This document shows positions 1-6,649 of a stretch of 7,633 nucleotides of DNA, piece after piece. A program made the translations under genes and the position numbers. Position 1 is the first letter of the stretch, and every line of letters begins with the position of its first letter. Origin of the DNA: Acetobacteraceae bacterium (lineage in GTDB: Bacteria > Pseudomonadota > Alphaproteobacteria > Acetobacterales > Acetobacteraceae). The stretch lies in NCBI GenBank assembly GCA_947476855.1, contig CANJSR010000236.1, positions 1 to 7,633 of the forward strand, in the 5' to 3' direction. Under the pieces are notes generated by a model. It was not told the DNA's origin. It made no database searches and saw nothing but the letters and a program-made list of their open reading frames with translations.

Positions 1-18
1 ATTGACGGGCGCGTTCAT
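1..18 (-). CDS. Start of an unidentified gene, cut by the left window edge
   Basis: An ATG (complement of 16-18) overlaps the TGA stop of the amidohydrolase in an ATGA arrangement, and the frame stays open to the window edge, reading MNAPVN. ATGA overlaps are typical of translationally coupled genes in one operon, so a downstream partner of the amidohydrolase probably begins here. Six residues are too few to assign a family. The call rests only on the overlap geometry and the open frame. Confidence 0.45.
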
Positions 19-1076
19 GACAGGCTCTCCCGGATGCGGGGGTAGGTGTCCAGCGGATTGTCGATACGAATGCGTTGCAGCAGGCTGTCGGACAGGCCGG
101 CGGGCATGATGGCGTCGCCCTCGAACTGCCAGTGCGGATAGTCGGACGCGAACAACAGCATGCGGTCGTCGTCGATCTGTTCGATGATGCGCGCCACGGC
201 GTCCGCGTCACCCGGCGGCGTGTCGAAGGGCTGCACGGTCAGGCGGATATTGTCGCGCACGATCTCGGCCGGCGATCGGCTGACCCAGGGCACCTCGGCC
301 CGCACGCCGCGCCAGGTCTTGATGGCGCGCCAGATGAAGCCGGGCAGCCAACTGACGCCCGACTCGATCATCACGAATTTCAGGTCGGGGAACTTGTTGA
401 ACACGCCGTTGGAGATCAGCGAAAGGATCTGATCCTCGAACGTCTGCGCCTGCGCCACGTAGTCATGCAGATAATGCGATGGCCAGCCGGTCGAGGTGGG
501 GGCGTAGCGGTACATGCTGCCGGCGTGCAGCCCGATCGGCAGGCCGTGGCGCGCCGCGGCCTCATAGATCGGCCAGTAGTAGGAACGGCCAAGCATCATC
601 TCGCAGGCGACAGGCATGAGGATCTGGACGAAGCGGCGGTCGTGCGCGAGGCGCTCGATTTCCTCCACCGCTAGCATCGGGGCCTGGGCGGGGACGACGA
701 TGGAGGCGCGCAGGCGGGGTTCCTTGTCCAGCCAATGCTCCCGCATCCAATCGTTGACGGCGGAGCAGATGGCGGCCCCCATCGTCTCGCTGACCGCGAC
801 CTGCCCGCCCGTCAGCGGATTGCAGATCGCCGTGCCGATACCGAAATGGTCGAGCGCCTGGGACCGGACCGCATCGAGGCTGGAGGCCGGGCGCTTGCCC
901 TGGATGCGCCAGTCCGGGCGGCAGGTGATCGGGGCGTTTGGCGGGTAGCTCATCATATCGAAGCCGTCGAGGCCGCGGTGGATGAAGGATTCGCGCCAGA
1001 ATTCATCCATGTAGGGCAGCAGCGCCTTGATCTCGGGCACGCCGGGATGGATGTCGCAGTCGATCGGGCCGATCAT
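15..1076 (-). CDS. Amidohydrolase-2 family metal-dependent hydrolase
   Basis: A 353-residue protein with the features of the amidohydrolase-2 (PF04909) TIM-barrel family, whose members hydrolyse or decarboxylate small organic acids using a bound metal. The N-terminal IDCDIHPG (residues 5-12) is the D-x-H variant of the usual H-x-H metal site. LHAG (183-186) supplies the mid-barrel histidine, MIESG (236-240) follows the conserved strand, and FASDYPHW (309-316) carries the late catalytic Asp312 and His315. Length is normal for the family, and no signal peptide is seen, so it is probably cytoplasmic. The start is supported by an AGGAGGA ribosome-binding site 4 nt upstream. It lies 49 nt downstream of the MFS gene on the same strand and is coupled to the next gene by ATGA, suggesting an operon. 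The C-terminal helix reads DNPLDTYPRI where relatives often have a N-A-x-R-x-Y-like motif. The substrate cannot be predicted. Confidence 0.88.
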   Translation of the reverse strand: MIGPIDCDIHPGVPEIKALLPYMDEFWRESFIHRGLDGFDMMSYPPNAPITCRPDWRIQGKRPASSLDAVRSQALDHFGIGTAICNPLTGGQVAVSETMGAAICSAVNDWMREHWLDKEPRLRASIVVPAQAPMLAVEEIERLAHDRRFVQILMPVACEMMLGRSYYWPIYEAAARHGLPIGLHAGSMYRYAPTSTGWPSHYLHDYVAQAQTFEDQILSLISNGVFNKFPDLKFVMIESGVSWLPGFIWRAIKTWRGVRAEVPWVSRSPAEIVRDNIRLTVQPFDTPPGDADAVARIIEQIDDDRMLLFASDYPHWQFEGDAIMPAGLSDSLLQRIRIDNPLDTYPRIRESLS

Positions 1077-1080
1077 GGGT

Positions 1081-1087
1081 TCCTCCT
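1081..1087 (-). promoter_or_regulatory. Ribosome-binding site of the amidohydrolase
   Basis: On the minus strand this reads AGGAGGA, a near-perfect Shine-Dalgarno sequence, 4 nt before the ATG that ends at 1076. It settles the amidohydrolase start and lies inside the short gap after the MFS gene stop, consistent with independent initiation on a shared transcript. Confidence 0.75.
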
Positions 1088-1125
1088 GGTCGGGATCATG
1101 GGTCGGGTTTGGCCGACCGTAAAGC

Positions 1126-2505
1126 CTAACCCTTCGCCATCAGCCGCGCCCAGCTCAGGATCATCCCCAGACCCGCGAAGCTGGCGGCCATGATGATGGA
1201 CGCCGTGGTGGCCACGGTGACCGCGTCGGGCAGGTCGTGGGTCAGGCCGAACACCACGGCGACCAGGGCGGAGGCGGTGGTCTGCCCCACGAGGCGGGAG
1301 GTCGAGAGCATGCCGGATCCCGCGCCGGCTCGGTCGGGTGGGGCGCTGCCGATGATCAGGCGGTTGTTCGGGGCCTGGAACAGGCCGAAGCCCATGCCGC
1401 AGAGCATCATCCTCCACGCGACATCCAGGCGGGAGACGTCGTCCGGCATCGTCAACAGCAACAGCAGGCCGGTGGTCATCACCGCCAGCCCCAGCCCGCC
1501 CAGCAGGCCGGCCGGATAGCGGTCCGCCAGGCGGCCGGCGATCGGGGCGACGATGACGATGATCGCGGGCCAGGGGGTGATCAGGACGCCGATCTCGATC
1601 GGGGTCAGGCCCTGCACGTACTGGAACCAGAACGGCAGCACGAGCAACGCCACCATCTGTGCCCCATGCGCGCACATCGCCGTGCACACCGACAGCGCGA
1701 AGATCGGGCGGCGGAACAGGTCCACCGGCAGCATCGGCGCGCGCAGCCCGTTCTGGCGGCGGACGAAAACCCAGCCGACCAGAATGGCCACCACCAGCTC
1801 GGTCGCGATCAGTGGCCAGGGATGGCCGTGCGCGATCCCGTCCAACCCCGTGATGAACAGGCCGAGGGTGACGGCGTTGAGCAGCGCGCTCCAGGGATCG
1901 AAGGTGAAGCCGCCCAGGGGAGATCGCGGCAGATACCGCAGAGACAGGGCCAGGGCGAACAGGCCGAATGGCACATGGACCGCGAACAGCCAGGGCCAGG
2001 AGGACACGGCCATGATCGCCGCCGCCACGGATGGTCCGGCGGCGGAGGATGTAGCGACGAACAGGACGTTGTAGCCGACGCCTCGGCCGAGTTGCGCGCG
2101 GGGGAAGATGAAGCGGATCAGGGCGCCGTTGACGCTCATGATCCCCGCGCCGCCCAATCCCTGCACGACTCGGGCGGCAACCAGCACGGACATGTTGGGC
2201 GCGATGGCACAGACCAGCGAGGCGAGCGTGAACAGCACGATGCCCCAGGCATAGATCCGCCGATGGCCATAAACGTCGCCAAGCGAGGAAAACGGCAGAA
2301 GGGAGACGGTAACGGCCAACTGGTAGGCGTTGACGACCCAGATCGACTCCGCGGGCGTCACCTGAAGGTCGGCCGCGATGGTCGGCAGCGCGACATTGGC
2401 GATGGAGCCGACCAGGACGGACATGGCCACCGCGATGCCGACCGCGATCAACGCGGGCCAGCGCTGGTTCTCGGGCAGGCCGTCCTGGACCTGGGTGGTG
2501 CTCAT
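1126..2505 (-). CDS. DHA2-type (14-helix) MFS transporter
   Basis: A 459-residue inner-membrane protein with about 14 hydrophobic segments, the pattern of the DHA2 (EmrB/QacA-like) branch of the major facilitator superfamily, mostly proton-coupled exporters of drugs or metabolites. Recognisable parts are [10 protein letters not shown] after helix 1 (38-47), motif A GDVYGHRR (76-83), motif [13 protein letters not shown] in helix 4 (112-123), the glycine/proline motif C region around AAGPSV in helix 5 (155-160), and a second-half motif A-like [10 protein letters not shown] (324-333). The start is set at MSTTQVQ because the upstream in-frame extension (to 2811) is translated palindromic repeat. 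No clear Shine-Dalgarno is visible before this ATG. The position where DHA2 exporters usually have a helix-1 aspartate is valine (V32). It is followed by the amidohydrolase after 49 nt, so it may move that enzyme's substrate or product. The substrate is unknown, and import cannot be excluded. Confidence 0.88.
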   Translation of the reverse strand: MSTTQVQDGLPENQRWPALIAVGIAVAMSVLVGSIANVALPTIAADLQVTPAESIWVVNAYQLAVTVSLLPFSSLGDVYGHRRIYAWGIVLFTLASLVCAIAPNMSVLVAARVVQGLGGAGIMSVNGALIRFIFPRAQLGRGVGYNVLFVATSSAAGPSVAAAIMAVSSWPWLFAVHVPFGLFALALSLRYLPRSPLGGFTFDPWSALLNAVTLGLFITGLDGIAHGHPWPLIATELVVAILVGWVFVRRQNGLRAPMLPVDLFRRPIFALSVCTAMCAHGAQMVALLVLPFWFQYVQGLTPIEIGVLITPWPAIIVIVAPIAGRLADRYPAGLLGGLGLAVMTTGLLLLLTMPDDVSRLDVAWRMMLCGMGFGLFQAPNNRLIIGSAPPDRAGAGSGMLSTSRLVGQTTASALVAVVFGLTHDLPDAVTVATTASIIMAASFAGLGMILSWARLMAKG

Positions 2506-2561
2506 GGGTGGGATTCGGGGAAAGCCATCGGGCCAGATTGGGCCGTTGGGCGGTGGGCAAC

Positions 2562-2794
2562 AAGGCGGGGCGCTGCCCCGGACCCCACAAGGGGGCGTCG
2601 CCCCCTTGACCCCCACCAAGGGCACAGCCCTTGGAACCATTTTGTTGGGGGGAAAGGAGGGGCCAACCGTGGCGGTGACAGGTCCGTGTTGGCCCCTCCC
2701 TTCCCCCCAACAGACCGGTTTCCAAAGGCCATGGCCTTTGGTGGGGATCGAAGGGGCAACGCCCCTCGCGGGGTCCGGGGCAGCGCCCCGCCCT
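2562..2794. repeat. Nested ~106-bp-arm inverted repeat with hairpin modules
   Basis: The left arm 2562-2667 and right arm 2688-2794 are reverse complements over most of their length, with scattered mismatches and small indels, around a 20-nt centre (2668-2687). The innermost 24 nt (2644-2667 with 2688-2711) pair with a single mismatch, and the outer ~25 nt differ by one indel. Each arm also contains three smaller palindromes. On the left they are GGGGC-GCT-GCCCC (2567-2579), CAAGGGGGC-GTC-GCCCCCTTG (2588-2608) and CCAAGGGC-ACA-GCCCTTGG (2616-2634). On the right they are the 20-bp perfect palindrome at 2722-2741, AGGGGC-AAC-GCCCCT (2752-2766) and CGGGGC-AGC-GCCCCG (2776-2790). Modules of the GGGGC-nnn-GCCCC type separated by GACCCC-like spacers resemble, from memory, dispersed intergenic palindromes of Acetobacteraceae and related alphaproteobacteria. 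It has no coding capacity of its own. Whether it acts as terminator, protein-binding site or selfish repeat cannot be told from sequence. Confidence 0.9.
2722..2741. repeat. Perfect 20-bp palindrome within the large repeat
   Basis: CCAAAGGCCA followed by TGGCCTTTGG is fully self-complementary with no spacer. Its partner module in the opposite arm (2616-2634) is an 8-bp-stem hairpin with a 3-nt loop. This is the most symmetric unit of the element and could be a dimeric-protein site or simply a hairpin module. Confidence 0.8.
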
Positions 2795-2851
2795 TCCTGC
2801 CCGCTTGCCAACCTCCGCCCATGTGGCAGTTTCGGCGTCCAGGAACGTAAC

Positions 2852-2857
2852 GGAGGA
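2852..2857 (+). promoter_or_regulatory. Ribosome-binding site of gnd
   Basis: GGAGGA sits 6 nt before the ATG at 2864. It fixes the start of the 6-phosphogluconate dehydrogenase at MQIGVVGLG and argues against the in-frame upstream extension (to 2378), which runs through the palindromic repeat. Confidence 0.8.
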
Positions 2858-2863
2858 TCCAGG

Positions 2864-3847
2864 ATGCAGATCGGCGTGGTCGGCCTCGGCCGGATGGGGG
2901 CGAATATCTCGCGGCGCTTGATGCGGGCGGGTCATTCCACTGTTGTGTGGGATGCGAGCCAGGCGGCGGTGCAGTCGGTCGGCGCGGATGGCGCGGTCGG
3001 GGCGGCGGACCTCGTGGACCTGGTGGGCAAGCTGTCGGGCTCGCCCAAGACTGTCTGGATCATGCTGCCGCACGGCAAGATCACCGAGGACACGATCAAT
3101 ACCCTCGCCGGCATGCTGGGGAAGGGCGACATCATCATCGATGGCGGCAACACCTACTATAAGGACGATGTCCGCCGCGGGCGGGCGCTGGCCGAGAAGG
3201 GCATTCGCTATCTGGACGTGGGCACGTCGGGCGGCGTCTGGGGGTTGGAGCGGGGTTACTGCCTGATGATCGGCGGCGACACCGACGCGGTGAACCATCT
3301 GGACCCGATCTTTGCGGCGCTGGCGCCGGGCATGGGCTCGATCGAGCGGACGCGGGGCCGGGAAGGCCGGGATGCGCGCGCTGAACAGGGCTATATCCAT
3401 GCCGGTCCGGTGGGCGCGGGTCACTTCGTGAAGATGATCCATAACGGCATCGAGTACGGCATGATGCAGGCGATGGCGGAAGGGTTCGACATCCTGAAGG
3501 GTCGCGCCTCCGCCAAGCTGCCGGAAGGGGAGCGGTATGACCTGAATGTCGGGGACATCGCGGAAGTCTGGCGGCGCGGCTCGGTGGTCACCTCCTGGCT
3601 GCTCGACCTGACGGCCGAGGCGCTGGCGAAGGATGAGGGCCTGGAAGGGTTCTCGGGCCATGTCGATGACTCGGGCGAGGGCCGCTGGACCATCGAGGCG
3701 GCGATCGAGGAAGCGGTTCCGGCCGATGTCCTCGCGGCGTCACTGTTCGTCCGCTTCCGCTCGCGCCAGGACCATACTTTCGCCGAGAAGGTGCTGTCCG
3801 CGATGCGGTTCGGCTTCGGCGGGCACGTGGAAGCGCCGAAGAAGTAA
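2864..3847 (+). CDS. gnd: 6-phosphogluconate dehydrogenase, decarboxylating (short form)
   Basis: A 327-residue cytoplasmic enzyme that oxidatively decarboxylates 6-phosphogluconate to ribulose-5-phosphate and CO2, making reduced nicotinamide cofactor. The Rossmann fold opens with GLGRMGANI (7-15). [13 protein letters not shown] (66-78) and [12 protein letters not shown] (90-102) are family motifs, [20 protein letters not shown] (119-138) is the substrate-binding stretch, and [16 protein letters not shown] (184-199) holds the catalytic Lys190 with the HNGIEYG signature. Length matches the short Gnd/YqeC-type enzymes (about 300-330 residues), not the ~470-residue E. coli form. Asp30 at the end of the second beta strand (VVWDAS) is typical of NAD-preferring Rossmann enzymes, so NAD+ preference is inferred. 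A good Shine-Dalgarno supports this start. The TAA stop overlaps the ATG of gluconokinase by one base, so the two are surely co-transcribed and probably coupled. Confidence 0.95.
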   Translation: MQIGVVGLGRMGANISRRLMRAGHSTVVWDASQAAVQSVGADGAVGAADLVDLVGKLSGSPKTVWIMLPHGKITEDTINTLAGMLGKGDIIIDGGNTYYKDDVRRGRALAEKGIRYLDVGTSGGVWGLERGYCLMIGGDTDAVNHLDPIFAALAPGMGSIERTRGREGRDARAEQGYIHAGPVGAGHFVKMIHNGIEYGMMQAMAEGFDILKGRASAKLPEGERYDLNVGDIAEVWRRGSVVTSWLLDLTAEALAKDEGLEGFSGHVDDSGEGRWTIEAAIEEAVPADVLAASLFVRFRSRQDHTFAEKVLSAMRFGFGGHVEAPKK

Positions 3848-4338
3848 TGACGGTTCTTGTGGTGATGGGGGTCGCCGGCAGCGGCAAGACCACCATCGCC
3901 GCGGTCCTCGCGGAACGGCTGGGCTGGCGGCTGCTGGAAGGCGATGCCTTCCACCCGCCGGCAAACGTCGCGAAGATGGCCGCCGGCACGCCGCTGACCG
4001 ATGACGACCGCTGGCCCTGGCTGCGGGCGATCGCGGCCGAGATCGACGCGATCCGGGCGGCCGGCGGATCGGCGGTCGTGGCCTGTTCGGCACTGAAGCG
4101 GGCCTATCGCGATGTGCTGATCGGGGATCGGCCGGATGTGCGGCTGGTCTATCTCCATGGCGGGCGGTCGCTGATCGGGGAACGGCTCGCGGCGCGGAAG
4201 GGCCATTTCATGCCGCCCGCCTTGCTCGACAGCCAGTTCGCGACCCTGGAAGAACCGGGTCCCGCGGAGGCACCGATCGTGGTATCGGTGGATGCTGGCC
4301 CCGCGGCGATCGTCGGGATTGTCATCAACGCACTCTGA
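3847..4338 (+). CDS. gntK: Gluconokinase
   Basis: A 163-residue P-loop kinase that phosphorylates D-gluconate to 6-phosphogluconate with ATP in the cytoplasm, feeding the dehydrogenase encoded just upstream. The Walker A motif GVAGSGKT spans residues 8-15. GDAFHPPANVAKMAAGTPLTDDDRWPWL (starting at 32) is the diagnostic GntK stretch covering the substrate-binding region. ACSALKRAYRD (79-89) and GHFMPPALLDSQFATLEEP (starting at 119) are further family signatures. The size is normal for the single-domain GntK/IdnK family. The ATG overlaps the gnd stop as TAATG, and no strong Shine-Dalgarno is present, so translation probably depends on ribosomes finishing gnd. No gluconate permease or GntR-type regulator lies in the window; gluconate may enter by another route or be made inside from glucose. 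Confidence 0.95.
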   Translation: MTVLVVMGVAGSGKTTIAAVLAERLGWRLLEGDAFHPPANVAKMAAGTPLTDDDRWPWLRAIAAEIDAIRAAGGSAVVACSALKRAYRDVLIGDRPDVRLVYLHGGRSLIGERLAARKGHFMPPALLDSQFATLEEPGPAEAPIVVSVDAGPAAIVGIVINAL

Positions 4339-4360
4339 CCCTGTTGGGATAACGACCGAA

Positions 4361-6646
4361 ATGAATGCCATTCCGAACGTGTCCCACTGGGGCGCCTTCA
4401 CCGCCGAGACCCAGAACGGCCGCATCACCGGCATCAAGCCCTTCGCGGACGATCCCGATCCGTCCCCCATCATCTACGGCACGGCCGAGGCGGTGCATGG
4501 CCGCATGCGGATCGACCGTCCTTATGTCCGCAAGGCCTGGTTGGCGGGGGATCGCGCCGGCGGGACGATGCGGGGGGAGGACGCGTTCGTGCCCCTCGAT
4601 TGGGACACGGCAACGCGCCTGGTGGCTGAGGAAATCGCCCGCGTGCGGGACACGCATGGGGCGGCCAGCATCTTCGGCGGGTCCTATGGCTGGTCCTCGG
4701 CCGGACGGTTCCATCACGCGAAGACGCAGATCCAGCGCTTCCTGGCGGCGGCGGGCGGGTTCACCGGCAGTTTCGGGAGCTATTCGTATGCCTGCGCGCA
4801 GGCGCTGCTGCCGCATGTGATCGGAGACACGGACTGTCTGGTCGCCCCGGTCGTCGACTGGCGGGCGATCACGCGGCACGCGAAGCTGATGCTGTGCTTC
4901 GGCGGCATTCCACTGCGCAACGGCCAGATCATCAACGGCGGCGGCGGCCAGCACGACATGGGCCCCTGGCTGCGGGCAGCGCGTGAGAATGGGGTGCGGC
5001 TGGTCAATATCTCCCCCATAAAGGATGACATGCCGGCGGATGTGCCGGCCGAATGGGTCCCGATCGTGCCCGGCACCGACACGGCCATGCTGCTGGCCAT
5101 GGCGCACGTGCTGATCACGGAGAACCTGACCGACCGCGATTTCCTCGACCGTTGCGCCATCGGCTACGACGACCTCCGCGCCTATGTGCTCGGCGTGTCT
5201 GACGGGGTGCCGAAGACTCCGGAATGGGCGGCGGCGGAAACCGATGTGCCGGCCGAGACGATCGTGCGCCTGGCGCGGGAGATGGCTGGCGTTCCCACCT
5301 TCATCGCCGGCGCCTGGTCGGTGCAGCGGGCGGAGCGGGGCGAGCAGCCCTATTGGATGATGATCGCGCTCGCCGCGATGATCGGCACGATCGGCAAGCC
5401 GGGCCTGGGCTTCGGCTTCGGCCATGGCAGCAGCGGCGGGATGGGCAGCCCGCGCATTCGAGTCCCGTCCGTCGGGATGTCGGCGCTGGCCAACCGCACC
5501 GGCAGTTTCATCCCGGTCGCCCGGATCAGCGACATGCTGGAGAACCCGGGCGGCGAATATGACTTCAACGGCCGCCGCCTGCGCTATGCCGACACGCGGA
5601 TGATCTGCTGGGCCGGCGGCAATCCGTTCCATCATCACCAGGACCTCAATCGCTTCCGCAAGGCCTGGAGCCGCACCGAAACCATCGTCGTCGCTGAACC
5701 CTGGTGGACCCCCGCCGCCCGCCATGCTGACATCGTTCTGCCGGCGACCACGACGCTGGAGCGGAACGATATCGCCTCCTCGGGTCGGGATCGCTACGTG
5801 CTGGCGATGAAGCAGGCGGTGGCGAAACAGGGCCAGGCCCGCGACGATTTCTCCATGCTCGCCGATGTCGCCGACGCGCTCGGCGTGCGGGAGAAGTTCA
5901 CCGAGCAGCGCGACGAATCGGCCTGGCTGCGCTTCCTGTATGACCGCTGGCGGACCCAATGCGCCAAGGCGGACATGGAGGTGCCGGACTTCGACACGTT
6001 CTGGGAACAGGGTGTGGTGGAAACGCCGATGCCGCCGGGTGATTTCGTGCCCTATTCGGATTTCCGCGCCGATCCGGACAAGCATCCGTTGAACACGGCC
6101 AGCGGGAAGGTGGAACTCACGTCGCCAACGATCGCCGGGTTCAACTATGACGACTGCCCCGGCCATCCGACCTTCTTCCGGCCGGAGGAGTATCTGAAGG
6201 CCCCGCTGACCGCGAAGTATCCGCTGCATCTGCTCTCGGCGCAGCCGGCGACACGGCTGCACGGGCAGATGGATCATGTCGGCGTCAGCAAGGACAGCAA
6301 GATCCAGGGGCGGGAGCCGCTGTTCCTGCACGAGGCCGACGCGGCCGCACGGGGCATCGCCGAGGGCGACATCGTGCGCGTGTTCAACGACCGCGGCGCC
6401 TGCCTCGCGGGTGTGCGCCTGGCGCGGGACATGGTGGCGGGGGTAGCGGTGCTGCCGACCGGGGCCTGGTACGATCCGGTGGGCGACATGTGCGTCCACG
6501 GCAATCCGAACGTGCTGACGCGGGATGTCGGCACGTCGAAGCTGGGGCAGGGGCCGGTGGCGCAAAGCTGCCTGGTGCAGATCGAGAAATGGACCGGCCC
6601 GCTGCCGGCGGTCAGCGCGCACGAACCGCCGGTGATCGAGGGCTGA
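4361..6646 (+). CDS. BisC/DMSO-reductase-type molybdopterin oxidoreductase
   Basis: A 761-residue member of the DMSO reductase family, closest in architecture to BisC (biotin or methionine sulfoxide reductase) and the TMAO/DMSO reductases. It probably reduces an S- or N-oxide using a bis-molybdopterin guanine dinucleotide cofactor. Family landmarks are SYGW (108-111), AAGGFTGSFGSYSYACAQ (130-147) with Ser142 aligning to the Mo-ligating serine, VPGTDTAML (236-244), GEQPYWM (327-333), WAGGNPFHHHQDLNR and PAARHADIVLPATTTLERND in the second half, TASGKVEL near residue 580, and the C-terminal cofactor-binding domain with SAQPATRLHGQ and NVLTRDVGTSKLGQG. There is no Tat signal and no N-terminal Cys cluster, so it is expected to be cytoplasmic without an FeS cluster, as in BisC. 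The ATG at 4361 is chosen because further extension would enter gntK; the ribosome-binding site is weak. The 22-nt gap after gntK suggests co-transcription. The exact substrate is not predictable. Confidence 0.88.
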   Translation: MNAIPNVSHWGAFTAETQNGRITGIKPFADDPDPSPIIYGTAEAVHGRMRIDRPYVRKAWLAGDRAGGTMRGEDAFVPLDWDTATRLVAEEIARVRDTHGAASIFGGSYGWSSAGRFHHAKTQIQRFLAAAGGFTGSFGSYSYACAQALLPHVIGDTDCLVAPVVDWRAITRHAKLMLCFGGIPLRNGQIINGGGGQHDMGPWLRAARENGVRLVNISPIKDDMPADVPAEWVPIVPGTDTAMLLAMAHVLITENLTDRDFLDRCAIGYDDLRAYVLGVSDGVPKTPEWAAAETDVPAETIVRLAREMAGVPTFIAGAWSVQRAERGEQPYWMMIALAAMIGTIGKPGLGFGFGHGSSGGMGSPRIRVPSVGMSALANRTGSFIPVARISDMLENPGGEYDFNGRRLRYADTRMICWAGGNPFHHHQDLNRFRKAWSRTETIVVAEPWWTPAARHADIVLPATTTLERNDIASSGRDRYVLAMKQAVAKQGQARDDFSMLADVADALGVREKFTEQRDESAWLRFLYDRWRTQCAKADMEVPDFDTFWEQGVVETPMPPGDFVPYSDFRADPDKHPLNTASGKVELTSPTIAGFNYDDCPGHPTFFRPEEYLKAPLTAKYPLHLLSAQPATRLHGQMDHVGVSKDSKIQGREPLFLHEADAAARGIAEGDIVRVFNDRGACLAGVRLARDMVAGVAVLPTGAWYDPVGDMCVHGNPNVLTRDVGTSKLGQGPVAQSCLVQIEKWTGPLPAVSAHEPPVIEG

Positions 6647-6649
6647 GTC

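Larger units (their letters stand above)
2506..2863. other. Divergent intergenic region between the MFS and gnd genes
   Basis: This 358-bp gap separates two divergently transcribed groups. Nearly two thirds of it is the nested inverted repeat (2562-2794). Outside the repeat only about 56 bp remain on the MFS side and about 69 bp on the gnd side, so the promoters must sit in these short flanks or inside the repeat. I could not find a convincing -35/-10 pair on either strand, and I see no clear operator beyond the repeat. The translated extensions of both flanking genes across this region are rich in Gly, Pro and Arg and resemble no protein domain. Confidence 0.7.

Noticed and set aside
2562..2794. 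CRISPR-like or tandem repeat array
   Set aside because: The repeated units are inverted and self-palindromic, not direct repeats with regular unique spacers.
2502..2822. A 106-codon minus-strand frame within the divergent gap as a possible small gene
   Set aside because: It is a translation of the inverted repeat, has no ribosome-binding site worth noting, and its Gly/Pro/Arg content follows from the palindromic modules.
1237..2850. A 537-codon plus-strand open frame opposite the MFS gene
   Set aside because: The Gln/Asp/His/Arg-rich product mirrors codon bias of the MFS gene, which has 14 hydrophobic segments and MFS motifs in its own frame.
2801..2850. TTGCCA (2805-2810) as a -35 box for gnd
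   Set aside because: No acceptable -10 hexamer lies 16-18 nt downstream, so a promoter call is not supported.
1073..3661. An 862-codon minus-strand open frame spanning the MFS gene, the palindrome and most of gnd
   Set aside because: It crosses two well-supported genes in other frames and translates the repeat. Composition is low-complexity and no family motif is visible.
4325..6622. A 765-codon open frame on the minus strand covering almost the whole molybdoenzyme gene
   Set aside because: Its product is rich in His, Arg and Pro with no domain pattern, as expected for the antisense of a GC-rich gene with biased third positions. The plus-strand frame shows clear family motifs along its entire length.
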